The notes below the pieces were generated by a model. It made no database searches, was not told the DNA's origin, and saw only the letters and a program-made list of their open reading frames with translations. This document shows positions 42,636 through 50,030 of a stretch of 64,000 nucleotides of DNA, piece by piece. Positions within the stretch are counted from its first letter, which is position 1; the number at the start of each line of letters is the position of its first letter. This DNA is from DASWNP01 sp036399175 (GTDB lineage Bacteria; Acidobacteriota; Blastocatellia; Pyrinomonadales; Pyrinomonadaceae), in the NCBI GenBank assembly GCA_036399175.1, contig DASWNP010000048.1, positions 62,001-126,000 on the forward strand, in the 5' to 3' direction. The position numbers and the translations under genes are program-made.

Positions 42636-43714
42636 CCGTCGCTCGCGCGCAGTGGAACAACTGGGCGACGCCCGCCGATAGTTGGCCGCAGTTTCGCGGC
42701 AATCTACAGTTGACCGGCTTCTCTCAGTCGGGCTTACCGGACAGATTGAGAATCCTCTGGACGTTCGAGGCGGGCGAGTCTATCGAATCTTCGGCGGCAA
42801 TCATGGGCGGCGCGGTCTACGTCGGCACGCAGAAGGGCGAGCTTGTCGCGCTCGATTTGGGCGACGGCTCGGTGCGTTGGAGGTACGCGGCGAAGGCCGG
42901 CATCGGTGAATCGTCGCCCGCCGTCAGTCGCGCCGGAGTCGTCTTCGTCGGCGACCTTTCGGGAACTTTGCACGCCGTCCGCGCGCGCGACGGCGGCGGC
43001 CTCTGGACGTTTAAAACCGGCGGCGAGATAAAATCCTCTCCCGTCGTCGTCGGTAGCCGCGTACTTGTCGGCTCCTACGACCAGCATCTCTACTGCATCT
43101 CCGCGACGAGCGGCAAACAACTCTGGAAGCTGAAAACGAACGGCCCCGTTCATAGCACGCCTGGCATCGCCGACTCGACCGCCTATGTCGCGGGCTGCGA
43201 CGAAATCCTTCGCGCCGTGCGCCTCACGGACGGTCGCCAAATGTTTCAAATCGCTTCGGGCGCTTACACCGGCGCGTCGCCCGCGCTCACGGAAGGCAAC
43301 GCCTTCTACGGCACATTCAACAACGAAGTGCTCGGCATCAACCTCGTCGCGCGCCGCGTCGGCTGGCGCTACCGAGACGAGCAGAGACAGTTTCCCTTCT
43401 ACTCTTCGGCGGCCATCATCGACGCGCGCGTCGTCGTCGGCGGGCGCGACAAACTCGTCCACTGTCTCGACGCCTACACAGGCCGCACCCACTGGACTTT
43501 TCCCACGCAGGCGCGCGTCGATTCCTCGCCCGCCCTCGCCGCCGGTCGAGTCTTCGTCGGCTCAAACGACGGACGCCTCTACGCCCTCGACTTTCAGCAG
43601 GGGCGCAAGCTCGCCGAGTTCAACCTCGGCTCGCCCGTCACCGCCTCGCCCGCCATCGCACGCGGTCGCATCGTCGTCGGCTCACACGACGGAAGGCTCT
43701 ACTGCTTAGGCTAA
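42536..43714 (+). CDS. Secreted PQQ-type beta-propeller protein
   Basis: 392 aa from the ATG at 42536 (GTG at 42530 is an alternative). A twin-arginine-like leader (SRRSFLLLPFAFCLLPS, cleaved after ARA) is followed by a compact propeller of short blades: LDLGDGSVRWRYAAKAG, VRARDGGGLWTFKTGG, ISATSGKQLWKLKTNG and LDAYTGRTHWTFPTQ. The hydrophobic core of the leader is encoded by a TTTTGCC repeat arm. It is the third propeller gene in the + strand run. Confidence 0.85.
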   Translation: MNEEKGKREDEAIGGAFSRRSFLLLPFAFCLLPSVARAQWNNWATPADSWPQFRGNLQLTGFSQSGLPDRLRILWTFEAGESIESSAAIMGGAVYVGTQKGELVALDLGDGSVRWRYAAKAGIGESSPAVSRAGVVFVGDLSGTLHAVRARDGGGLWTFKTGGEIKSSPVVVGSRVLVGSYDQHLYCISATSGKQLWKLKTNGPVHSTPGIADSTAYVAGCDEILRAVRLTDGRQMFQIASGAYTGASPALTEGNAFYGTFNNEVLGINLVARRVGWRYRDEQRQFPFYSSAAIIDARVVVGGRDKLVHCLDAYTGRTHWTFPTQARVDSSPALAAGRVFVGSNDGRLYALDFQQGRKLAEFNLGSPVTASPAIARGRIVVGSHDGRLYCLG

Positions 43715-43737
43715 ATCAAGTCGCACAGAAAAAATTA

Positions 43738-43891
43738 ACAGGGATGGACAGGATAAACAGGATGGAAAGAAATGATGAATGATGAATGCGGAATGATGAA
43801 TTAAAGAAGAACTGCTTTCTGCTTTTCATTCCGCATTCCTCATTCCTAATTCATCATTTGTCTTTATCCTGTTTATCCTGTCCATCCCTGT
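43738..43891. repeat. Nested tandem-repeat element 8 (GGACAGGAT and GATGAAT)
   Basis: Outer arms 43738-43763 and 43866-43891 are perfect complements over 26 bp (ACAGGGATGGACAGGATAAA family). Inner arms are GATGAAT x2-4 (43774-43802) and ATTCCGC/ATTCCTC/ATTCATC units (43827-43857). The outer right arm encodes the C-terminus (NRDGQDKQDKDK) of the symporter read on the minus strand. Confidence 0.88.
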
Positions 43892-45536
43892 TTGAATCTG
43901 TCGTGCTGAGATTTGGCGTCGGGAAATACTTTTCGAGCGTCGAGGCTTGCGGCTTCGCTGTCAGCTTTGAGACGACGAACATCAGGAGCGCGGAGACGAG
44001 CACCATCGGGACGACGGGCATGAAGCCGAAGACGCTCGTGCCCGAAGGCGTGCGCGCGAGGATTTCCGTGCCGCCGAGCGAGTAGATGGAAAGCGTCGTC
44101 GCCGGAGCGGGCGCAGGAGTGGTCTGTTGAAAGATGGCGACGGCGGCCACCGCGCAGGCGACCCAGATGGTCGAAGCCAGCGCGCCCCATTTCGTGCTGC
44201 CCTTCCAGAAGAGAGCCGCTATCATCAGAGGCGAAAGCGCGGCGAAGCCGGAGAAGGCGTATTGAATCGCAATCTCGAAGATGGTCTCGGGCGCACGCAT
44301 GGCGACGGCGTAGGCGAGCACCGTCAGGACGATGACGAAGATGCGCCCGGTCTGTACCTGCACCCTCTCGCCGAAGCGCCGCTTGCCTCCGTAAAAGGCG
44401 AACACATCTTCGGTAAACATCGTCGAGAGCGCGAGTATCTGCGAATCGCTCGCCATCACCGCTGCCATGATTCCTGCGCCGAGAAGCCCTGCGAGCCAGA
44501 GCGGCGCGTAGCGTTCGAGCAGAAGCAGTATCACGTCGTCGCCCGCCGCACGCTCGCGCAACTGGTCGCGCGCTTCGGGCGCGAGCGTCTTGCCCTGAGT
44601 GGCGAGCGTCCTTCGCGCTTCCTGCTTTGCGCGAATCTGCGGCACGTCCGCGACGCGGTTTGCCATCACTCCGAGGAAGACGCACGGCAGCCAGATGACG
44701 AGGATGCAGAGCGGATAGAAGATGACCGTCTTCTTGAACTGCACCATGCGTCGAGCCGTCAGGCAGAAGATGAGGATGTGCGGGAAGGCAATGGCCGAGA
44801 GCGGGATGAACGTGTAGCTGAAGAAGTAGTAGGGCGAGATGCGCTCGCGCGTCAGCAGCCAACCGGTCGCGGGCGAGCTGTCGAGCGCGTTCACAGAGTT
44901 GGCGAAGCCGCCCATCCCCGTCCCGATAGTCGCGAGCGCGATGATGCCGAAGACGAGAAAAAGGATGGTCTGAAAAGTGTTGACCCATGCCGTGCCGCGC
45001 ATCCCTCCGAAGAAGACGTAGGTCATCACCACCAGAGCGACGAGCGCGCCGCCGAGCCAGAAGGGAACGAAGCCGCCGCTGATGGCGCTCAAGGTCGTCC
45101 CGCCGCCCATGATGCCGATGATGATGTAGGGCACGAGCAGCACGGCCTGGACGGCGAAGATGAACGTCCCGATGTGGCTGCACTCCCAACGGTCGCGGAA
45201 CATCTGCACGGGCGTAATGAAGCCGTGCTTCTTGCCGAGCGCCCAGACGCGCGTGCCGACGAGAAAGATTGTGAGCGGAATGACGAGGCCGGAAGACGAG
45301 GCCATCAGCCCGTAGGTGACGATGCCGTTCGTGAAGGCGTGCCCCGACGAGCCGAGGATGGCGACTGCCGTCATGTTCGTCCCGAAGAGCGAGAGCAGGA
45401 AGACGAAAGTTCCGAGCGAGCGGTTGGCGAGAAAGTAGTCCTCTGCGTTGTGCGCGCCCTTGGAGCGCCGGAAAGCGAAGACGCCGATGTAGACGACGAC
45501 GGCTAAGTAGATAAAGACGACGATGGCCGGAATCAA
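43854..45536 (-). CDS. Sodium:solute symporter (SSS family)
   Basis: 560 aa with about 13 membrane helices, the usual SSS size. Early helices carry ANRSLGTFVFLLSLFGTNMTAVAILGSSG, given here as landmarks NRSLGTF and GTNMTA, typical of substrate- and Na-binding regions. Mid-protein has GAGIMAAVMASDSQILALST, the conserved SSS signature region. The start overlaps the stop of a DUF3311 gene (ATGA 45533-45536). The last ~12 residues, very Asp/Lys-rich, are encoded by a repeat arm and are probably dispensable. It imports an organic solute with Na+; substrate unknown. Confidence 0.92.
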   Translation of the reverse strand: MIPAIVVFIYLAVVVYIGVFAFRRSKGAHNAEDYFLANRSLGTFVFLLSLFGTNMTAVAILGSSGHAFTNGIVTYGLMASSSGLVIPLTIFLVGTRVWALGKKHGFITPVQMFRDRWECSHIGTFIFAVQAVLLVPYIIIGIMGGGTTLSAISGGFVPFWLGGALVALVVMTYVFFGGMRGTAWVNTFQTILFLVFGIIALATIGTGMGGFANSVNALDSSPATGWLLTRERISPYYFFSYTFIPLSAIAFPHILIFCLTARRMVQFKKTVIFYPLCILVIWLPCVFLGVMANRVADVPQIRAKQEARRTLATQGKTLAPEARDQLRERAAGDDVILLLLERYAPLWLAGLLGAGIMAAVMASDSQILALSTMFTEDVFAFYGGKRRFGERVQVQTGRIFVIVLTVLAYAVAMRAPETIFEIAIQYAFSGFAALSPLMIAALFWKGSTKWGALASTIWVACAVAAVAIFQQTTPAPAPATTLSIYSLGGTEILARTPSGTSVFGFMPVVPMVLVSALLMFVVSKLTAKPQASTLEKYFPTPNLSTTDSNRDGQDKQDKDK

Positions 45537-45772
45537 CGCTCTTCGTCCTCCGCCTCTTCGCGTCGCTCAATCTCGCGCTCAAGGTGCTCAGGCCAGGCGT
45601 ATCTCACCATCGCCCACATCAGAAGGGACGCTGCCACCGAAAAACACCCGTGATAAAAGAGGCCGACCGGAATCACGCCGAACACCAGAGGCCGACTCGT
45701 CCGCCAGAACCAAACGTCCTGATGCAGCGCGTAGAGAACGGCGACGGCCAGAATGAGCCACACTCGCTTCAT
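45533..45772 (-). CDS. DUF3311-type small membrane subunit
   Basis: 79 aa with two membrane helices (about residues 4-22 and 32-58) and a charged Glu/Arg tail. Small proteins like this are regularly encoded just before SSS symporters and are thought to be accessory subunits, as YhdT is for PanF. The stop overlaps the symporter start. The ATG lies only 6 bp after a -10 box (45784-45779), with no ribosome site, so the mRNA may be leaderless. Confidence 0.82.
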   Translation of the reverse strand: MKRVWLILAVAVLYALHQDVWFWRTSRPLVFGVIPVGLFYHGCFSVAASLLMWAMVRYAWPEHLEREIERREEAEDEER

Positions 45773-45778
45773 CCGAGC

Positions 45779-45821
45779 ATCTTACGACAAACGCCCGCGA
45801 GCGTTGTAAAAAGGTTGTAAA
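45779..45821 (-). promoter_or_regulatory. Activator-type promoter: TTTACA x2, n20, TAAGAT
   Basis: On the minus strand: TTTACA at 45821-45816 and 45810-45805 (11-bp period), 20 bp, TAAGAT at 45784-45779. Spacings equal those at 27637 and 38448. It drives the DUF3311/symporter operon. Confidence 0.68.
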
Positions 45822-45830
45822 AAAGGGAGG

Positions 45831-45908
45831 GCAGTTTTCAGTTTTCGGTTTTCAGAAAAGAAGCGATGCTTTCTGCTGAAAACTGAAAACCGAAAACCGA
45901 AAACTGTT
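45831..45908. repeat. Heptamer-armed element 9 (TTTTCAG)
   Basis: The left arm is TTTTCAG/TTTTCGG/TTTTCAG (45835-45855). The right arm is CTGAAAA/CTGAAAA/CCGAAAA/CCGAAAA (45874-45905). The centre is ~18 nt. It uses the same heptamer as elements 2 and 10 and lies between a divergent promoter and a GNAT gene. Confidence 0.85.
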
Positions 45909-45972
45909 CAGCTCTTCTTGTTTTTCAGCCTTCGACTTATTCTTTGTGCGTAGCCGGAAGCGGGACGGACTT

Positions 45973-46890
45973 ATGCTTTCTGAAGCCGACATCGAAATCA
46001 GACGTTTGAGCACGCTCTCTTTCGAGGAGTCCGCGCGGCTCTGGAACGAGGGCTTTCGCGGCTACTTCTTCGACATGACTTTGAGCCTCGACGCCTTCCT
46101 CGCGCGCCTGCAACTGGAGGGCATCTCGACGGAGCTTTCGCTGGCAGCCTTCGTCGAAGACCGCGCCGTCGGTTTCGTCGCCAACTCGATTCGGATGAAC
46201 GGCGACGTGAAAGCGGCCTGGAACGCAGGCACGGGCGTCGCGCCCGAATACAGAGGCCGGGGCGTCGGCAGAGCCTTGATGAAAGCGACGCTCGAACTCT
46301 ACCGGCGGCACGGCGTCCAAACGGCGACTCTCGAAGCCATCAAAGCGAACGAGAAAGCCATCTCGCTCTACCGGCGCTTCGGCTACGAGCCGGTCGATGA
46401 ACTCCTACTGCTCGAACACGACGGACGACTCGACCTGAAAGCCTTCGGCGTCTCCAATCGAGAGAACGTCTCCTACCACATCCGTCGCGGCGCACCCTTC
46501 GACGTAAATCGTCTCTCCTTCTACCGCAGCGCCTCCGCCTGGCAAACCCTCTGGCAGAGCGTCTACCAGCACAACGGAGAATCACTCGTCGTTCACGACG
46601 CCTCCGGCCTCGAAGCCGGCTACGCCCTCTTCAAACGAAAGTTCGACGAGCACGGGCGACTCTCCGGCATCATCCTCTACCAGTGCGAAGCCGCGCCCGG
46701 CAGAACCGACTCCGACACGCTCATCACACTTGCCCTCAAAGAAATCTTCTCGCCGCTCGATGCCGATTGTCGCCGCGTCACACACAACCTCCGCAAGTCC
46801 AACGAAACCGCCCACCGTATTCTTCTCGACACCGGCTTCAAAGTCTACGTCGAGCAGGTGCAGATGACGCGAACCTTCCCCGGCCTCTGA
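45973..46890 (+). CDS. GNAT-family N-acetyltransferase, two-domain
   Basis: 305 aa. The N-terminal GNAT domain (about 1-150) has the acetyl-CoA loop VAPEYRGRGVGRALM and ANEKAISLYRRFGYEPV. The second half (about 165-305) is a weaker GNAT-like repeat with LDTGFKVYVEQVQM at the end. The start at 45973 follows GGGACGG. Substrate unknown; two-domain members often acylate small molecules or lipid precursors. Confidence 0.83.
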   Translation: MLSEADIEIRRLSTLSFEESARLWNEGFRGYFFDMTLSLDAFLARLQLEGISTELSLAAFVEDRAVGFVANSIRMNGDVKAAWNAGTGVAPEYRGRGVGRALMKATLELYRRHGVQTATLEAIKANEKAISLYRRFGYEPVDELLLLEHDGRLDLKAFGVSNRENVSYHIRRGAPFDVNRLSFYRSASAWQTLWQSVYQHNGESLVVHDASGLEAGYALFKRKFDEHGRLSGIILYQCEAAPGRTDSDTLITLALKEIFSPLDADCRRVTHNLRKSNETAHRILLDTGFKVYVEQVQMTRTFPGL

Positions 46891-47013
46891 CGCACGAGCT
46901 TCCTTCCCGATAGACTCAGACTGAAACACGCCCGGTAGGTTGAGCTTGAGAAGCAGCATCGGGTGCTTGCTCCTCACGCGAATTACGCGGAAAATATAGT
47001 CGGAGGTCACAGC

Positions 47014-47235
47014 ATGATTCAGACGGTCGAAGCGGTGATAGATGAACACGGCAAAGTTCACTTGCTTGAGTCTGTAAATCTGACTGAAGCGCGACGCGCT
47101 CTTGTAACTATTTTGGAAGAAGAGGCGTCGATAGAAATATCTGAGACAAGTTTGTTGAGTGAGCAGGCTCTGGCGGAAGACTGGAACCGACCCGAGGAGG
47201 ATGAAGCGTGGTCACACCTTCAGTCGGCTCCGTAA
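47014..47235 (+). CDS. Probable antitoxin of MazF-like toxin
   Basis: 73 aa, acidic, starting MIQTVEAVIDEHGKVHLLES, which has the beta-hairpin look of DUF104/AbrB-like antitoxin N-termini, then an acidic C-terminal tail (NRPEEDEAW) that could wrap the toxin. GGAGG lies 8 bp before the ATG. Its end overlaps the toxin gene by 28 bp. Antitoxin role is inferred from position and shape. Confidence 0.7.
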   Translation: MIQTVEAVIDEHGKVHLLESVNLTEARRALVTILEEEASIEISETSLLSEQALAEDWNRPEEDEAWSHLQSAP

Positions 47236-47552
47236 TCCTTGTGCCGTTTCCATTCTCTGATTTATCCCATTCAAAGTTGCGGCCGGTCGTGGCCTTGGCC
47301 GATGTCGGTAGAGGCGATTGGATTCTGTGTCAAATCACAAGTAAGTCCTACTCCGATGCGCGAGCGGTTGAGCTGACAAACGCGAGTTTTGATAAAGGCT
47401 CGCTGCATGTGGTGAGTTATGCACGCCCGGGTAAGCTCTTTACAGCTAACCGAAGTTTGATGGTGAGACAGATCGGGGTCTTGAGACAAGATACGTTGAA
47501 ACAGATTGTCGATGCTGTAGTCGAATTGCTGAATACAGGTCTTCAGCCCTGA
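47208..47552 (+). CDS. MazF/PemK-family endoribonuclease toxin
   Basis: 114 aa. It shows the MazF/PemK fold: VGSVILVPFPFSDLSHSKLRP (landmarks GSVILVPFPFSD and KLRPVV), then LCQITSK in place of the usual ITS motif. It continues with LFTANRSLMVRQIGVL, matching the K/R-x-L-T-x-D region with a substitution. It cleaves mRNA at short sequence motifs. The start is GTG at 47208 with GAGGAGG 7 bp upstream, inside the antitoxin gene. Confidence 0.85.
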   Translation: MVTPSVGSVILVPFPFSDLSHSKLRPVVALADVGRGDWILCQITSKSYSDARAVELTNASFDKGSLHVVSYARPGKLFTANRSLMVRQIGVLRQDTLKQIVDAVVELLNTGLQP

Positions 47553-47634
47553 AGATTCTCTATAGCTCATGGTGCAACGAGACACTTCGACGGCCGACCA
47601 CTCAATACGAGGGTTATCCTCATTCTTCTTTCGT

Positions 47635-48477
47635 TCAGCCTGAGCGCGAATTAGCATCGCTCTTGAGAGTCAGTCGTCGAACTAATGCGTGGAGCAGGCA
47701 GAGGCAGAGGCCGACAGCTGCGGCGAGAAAGAAGCTTTGGGCGAGAGCCGCCGCGAGGAAGAAGAGGATGATGCTGAGGCCGACGAGACGCTGGAAAGGG
47801 TTCGCGCGCCACTGGCCGGAGACGACGGCGAGGGCGACGAGGCTCGTGAGAAACCAGCCGAGGAAGTTGGTGGCAGGGATTCGGTAGTAGACGCCCTCCG
47901 AAGTCCAGCGCCAGTAGTCGAGCGAGTTGGCCGCCGAAGGGTCAATCAAAAGGTCGATGGCAGTCATCCAGAGCGCGCCGACGGGCGCGACCGCCCACGA
48001 AGTCAAACGCAGCCCGCCGAGCATCTGCCGGACGTAGGCGACGAGCAGCATCCATGCGAAGCTCATCACGAGCGGCACGCCGAAGAGCTTCGGTCGCAGA
48101 GCATCCGTGTAGACGTACTCCCCGAACGGCACACCGTAGCGCACGCCGATAAGCTCGAAGATAAAACCCAAAAGCGCGACGAGGGCGAGCCTGTAGAAAT
48201 CCTTTCCGGCGGTGGCGCTCGTGAGGACTACAAGTCCGGCGGAGCCGAGAAAGATGTTTGTAATCCAGCTCTGCTCGGGTCGGAAGCTGCCGAGCGTCAG
48301 GAGATGGCCGGCGCCGCCCAGCCAGAGGAAGGCGTAGAGCGCGAGCAGCGCGAGCAGAATGAAGCGACGCGGAGGGCTGAACTGTTTGAGGGCGCGCGCG
48401 AGCGTGCTCAATTCTGTGGGGCTTTCGTTCTTCAGCTCGGACGAGCTTCGATTCACGTCTGTTAAGCTGCGGCTCAT
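47635..48477 (-). CDS. cruF: CruF-like carotenoid 1,2-hydratase
   Basis: 280 aa with about seven membrane helices. Motifs PFGEYVYT, LFGVPLVMSFAW, AIDLLIDPSA and NFLGWF match the CruF/bisanhydrobacterioruberin hydratase family (DUF422). It adds water to a psi end group of the carotenoid, making a tertiary alcohol that can be glycosylated. The start overlaps the stop of the upstream desaturase gene by 4 bp. It is the last gene of the carotenoid operon. Confidence 0.87.
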   Translation of the reverse strand: MSRSLTDVNRSSSELKNESPTELSTLARALKQFSPPRRFILLALLALYAFLWLGGAGHLLTLGSFRPEQSWITNIFLGSAGLVVLTSATAGKDFYRLALVALLGFIFELIGVRYGVPFGEYVYTDALRPKLFGVPLVMSFAWMLLVAYVRQMLGGLRLTSWAVAPVGALWMTAIDLLIDPSAANSLDYWRWTSEGVYYRIPATNFLGWFLTSLVALAVVSGQWRANPFQRLVGLSIILFFLAAALAQSFFLAAAVGLCLCLLHALVRRLTLKSDANSRSG

Positions 48478-49940
48478 GCTTCGTATCTCCGAATGAGGGC
48501 GGAGGTGATTTCGGCGGAGAGCAGGACGGTCGGAGTGCCGCCGCCGGGATGCGTGCTTCCGCCGACGTAGTAGAGGCCGCCCGTGCGCGGGTCTTTATTC
48601 GGCGGACGCAGGAACGCGCGCCGCCAGCCGTGCGAGTTTGTCCCGTAGATTGCGCCGCCCGGCATCAGGTAGTCGCGCGCGATGCGTCGCGGAGTCCAAA
48701 CGTCTTCGACCTCGATGTCCGAAGCGATACGGGGAAACCCGCCCCGCGCGAGACGACGAAAGACGCTCTCTCTTGCGCGGCTGACATCTTCCGCCGTCCA
48801 ACTGTCGCCGCTACTGGCCGGGGCGTTCGCCATGACGAAGAGCGTTTCGCCCTCAAGGGGGACGAGCGAGCGGTCTCCCCGGCTCGGCGCGCAGACATAG
48901 ACCGTCGGGTCTTCGGGAAAACGACGCTCGTCGAACAACTCCGCGAACTCGCGCTCGTAGCTCGACGAAAAATAGACCGTGTGATGCGCGAGTCTTTCCA
49001 GATTTCTCTTCACTCCCAAAAGCAGCACGAAACCCGAAAGCGAACGCTCGGAGAGACGCGCCTTCGCCGGTCGTCCTCCGAGCAGAGCGGGCGTCGTCGC
49101 GGCGTCGCCGTTCATCACGACCACGTCGGCCTCCAGCCTCGCGCCGCCTTCGAGCCGCACGCCCCGAGCCCTTCCGCCACTGTGCTCGATGCGCTCGACG
49201 CGCGCACGCCTCAACAGCTCGACTCCGAGCCCGCGAGCCAGCTCGACCAAGCTTTCCACCAGCCGGTAGAGACCGCCCTTGATGTGCCAGCCGCCGAAGG
49301 CGTATTCGACGTAAGGGATGACGGCGAGCGTCGCGGGCGAAGAGTAGGGCGACGAGCCGACGTAGGTCGGGTAGCGGTCGAAGAGTTGCCGGAGGTGCGG
49401 GCTTCTGAAATGCGCCTCGACCGTGCGGTGATAATTTCCCCAGCCGTGACGCAGAGGCAGATACCTGAGCGCAGCGAGCGTGCGCGCGTCGGGTCGGCGC
49501 AGGGGCGTTCCTCGAAAGAAGGTTTCGCGCGAAAGCTCGAAGAGCTTCGCGCCCAGACGCATGAAACGCAGAAAGCCTTCCACGTCGCGCGGCTCAAGCT
49601 GCCTGACCGTCTCCAGCCAACGGGGCAGCGACGCCGAATACGTGAAACGCGTGCCGTCGTCGTAGACGTACTCCGCGAGCGGGTGCAGAGGCACAAGCTC
49701 GACGTGCTCTTCGAGACGACTGCCCGCCGCGCGGAAAAGCTCCTCGAAAATCCAGCGCATCGTGATGAGCGAAGGCCCCGTATCGAAGCGAAACCCGCCC
49801 CGCTCCCAACAGTTCATCTTCCCGCCGAAGCTTTCGCCCTGCTCGCACACCGCCACACGCCAACCCGCCGACGCCAGTCGCAACGCCGTCGCCAGGCCAC
49901 CCAATCCACCGCCGATAATGACCGCTCTCTTCTGTTTCAT
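48474..49940 (-). CDS. CrtI/CrtD-type carotenoid desaturase (second copy)
   Basis: 488 aa. FAD-binding GGGLGGLA near the N-terminus (10-16), an ERGGFRFDTGPSL segment and the C-terminal GLYYVGGSTHPGGGTPTV typical of bacterial phytoene desaturase-like enzymes. It is clearly related to the CrtI at 52965 but divergent. Next to a CruF-type hydratase, a C-3',4' desaturase (CrtD) role is most likely, but CrtI, CrtN or CrtO-like roles cannot be excluded. Membrane-associated. Confidence 0.88.
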   Translation of the reverse strand: MKQKRAVIIGGGLGGLATALRLASAGWRVAVCEQGESFGGKMNCWERGGFRFDTGPSLITMRWIFEELFRAAGSRLEEHVELVPLHPLAEYVYDDGTRFTYSASLPRWLETVRQLEPRDVEGFLRFMRLGAKLFELSRETFFRGTPLRRPDARTLAALRYLPLRHGWGNYHRTVEAHFRSPHLRQLFDRYPTYVGSSPYSSPATLAVIPYVEYAFGGWHIKGGLYRLVESLVELARGLGVELLRRARVERIEHSGGRARGVRLEGGARLEADVVVMNGDAATTPALLGGRPAKARLSERSLSGFVLLLGVKRNLERLAHHTVYFSSSYEREFAELFDERRFPEDPTVYVCAPSRGDRSLVPLEGETLFVMANAPASSGDSWTAEDVSRARESVFRRLARGGFPRIASDIEVEDVWTPRRIARDYLMPGGAIYGTNSHGWRRAFLRPPNKDPRTGGLYYVGGSTHPGGGTPTVLLSAEITSALIRRYEA

Positions 49941-49944
49941 GTTA

Positions 49945-50030
49945 GACAGTTTTCAGTTTTGAGTTTTCAGTTTTCAGAAAGAGCGCAACTGGTTTGTGCT
50001 GAAAACTGAAAACCGAAAACTGAAAACTCA
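49945..50030. repeat. Heptamer-armed element 10 (TTTTCAG)
   Basis: The left arm is TTTTCAG/TTTTGAG/TTTTCAG/TTTTCAG (49950-49977). The right arm is CTGAAAA/CTGAAAA/CCGAAAA/CTGAAAA (49999-50026). The centre is ~21 nt. It lies inside the carotenoid operon, and its right edge holds the stop codon of the glycosyltransferase gene. Confidence 0.87.

Noticed and set aside
44127..45506. Long open frame (459 codons) on the + strand opposite the symporter
   Set aside because: It is antisense to a clear SSS gene. The product is low-complexity, Arg/Glu/His-rich and has no fold or ribosome site. This is typical of GC-rich codon bias leaving the opposite strand open.
19157..50030. Tandem repeats considered as CRISPR arrays
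   Set aside because: Units are 7-9 bp with no spacers, and both strands are represented in paired arms. No cas genes are in view.
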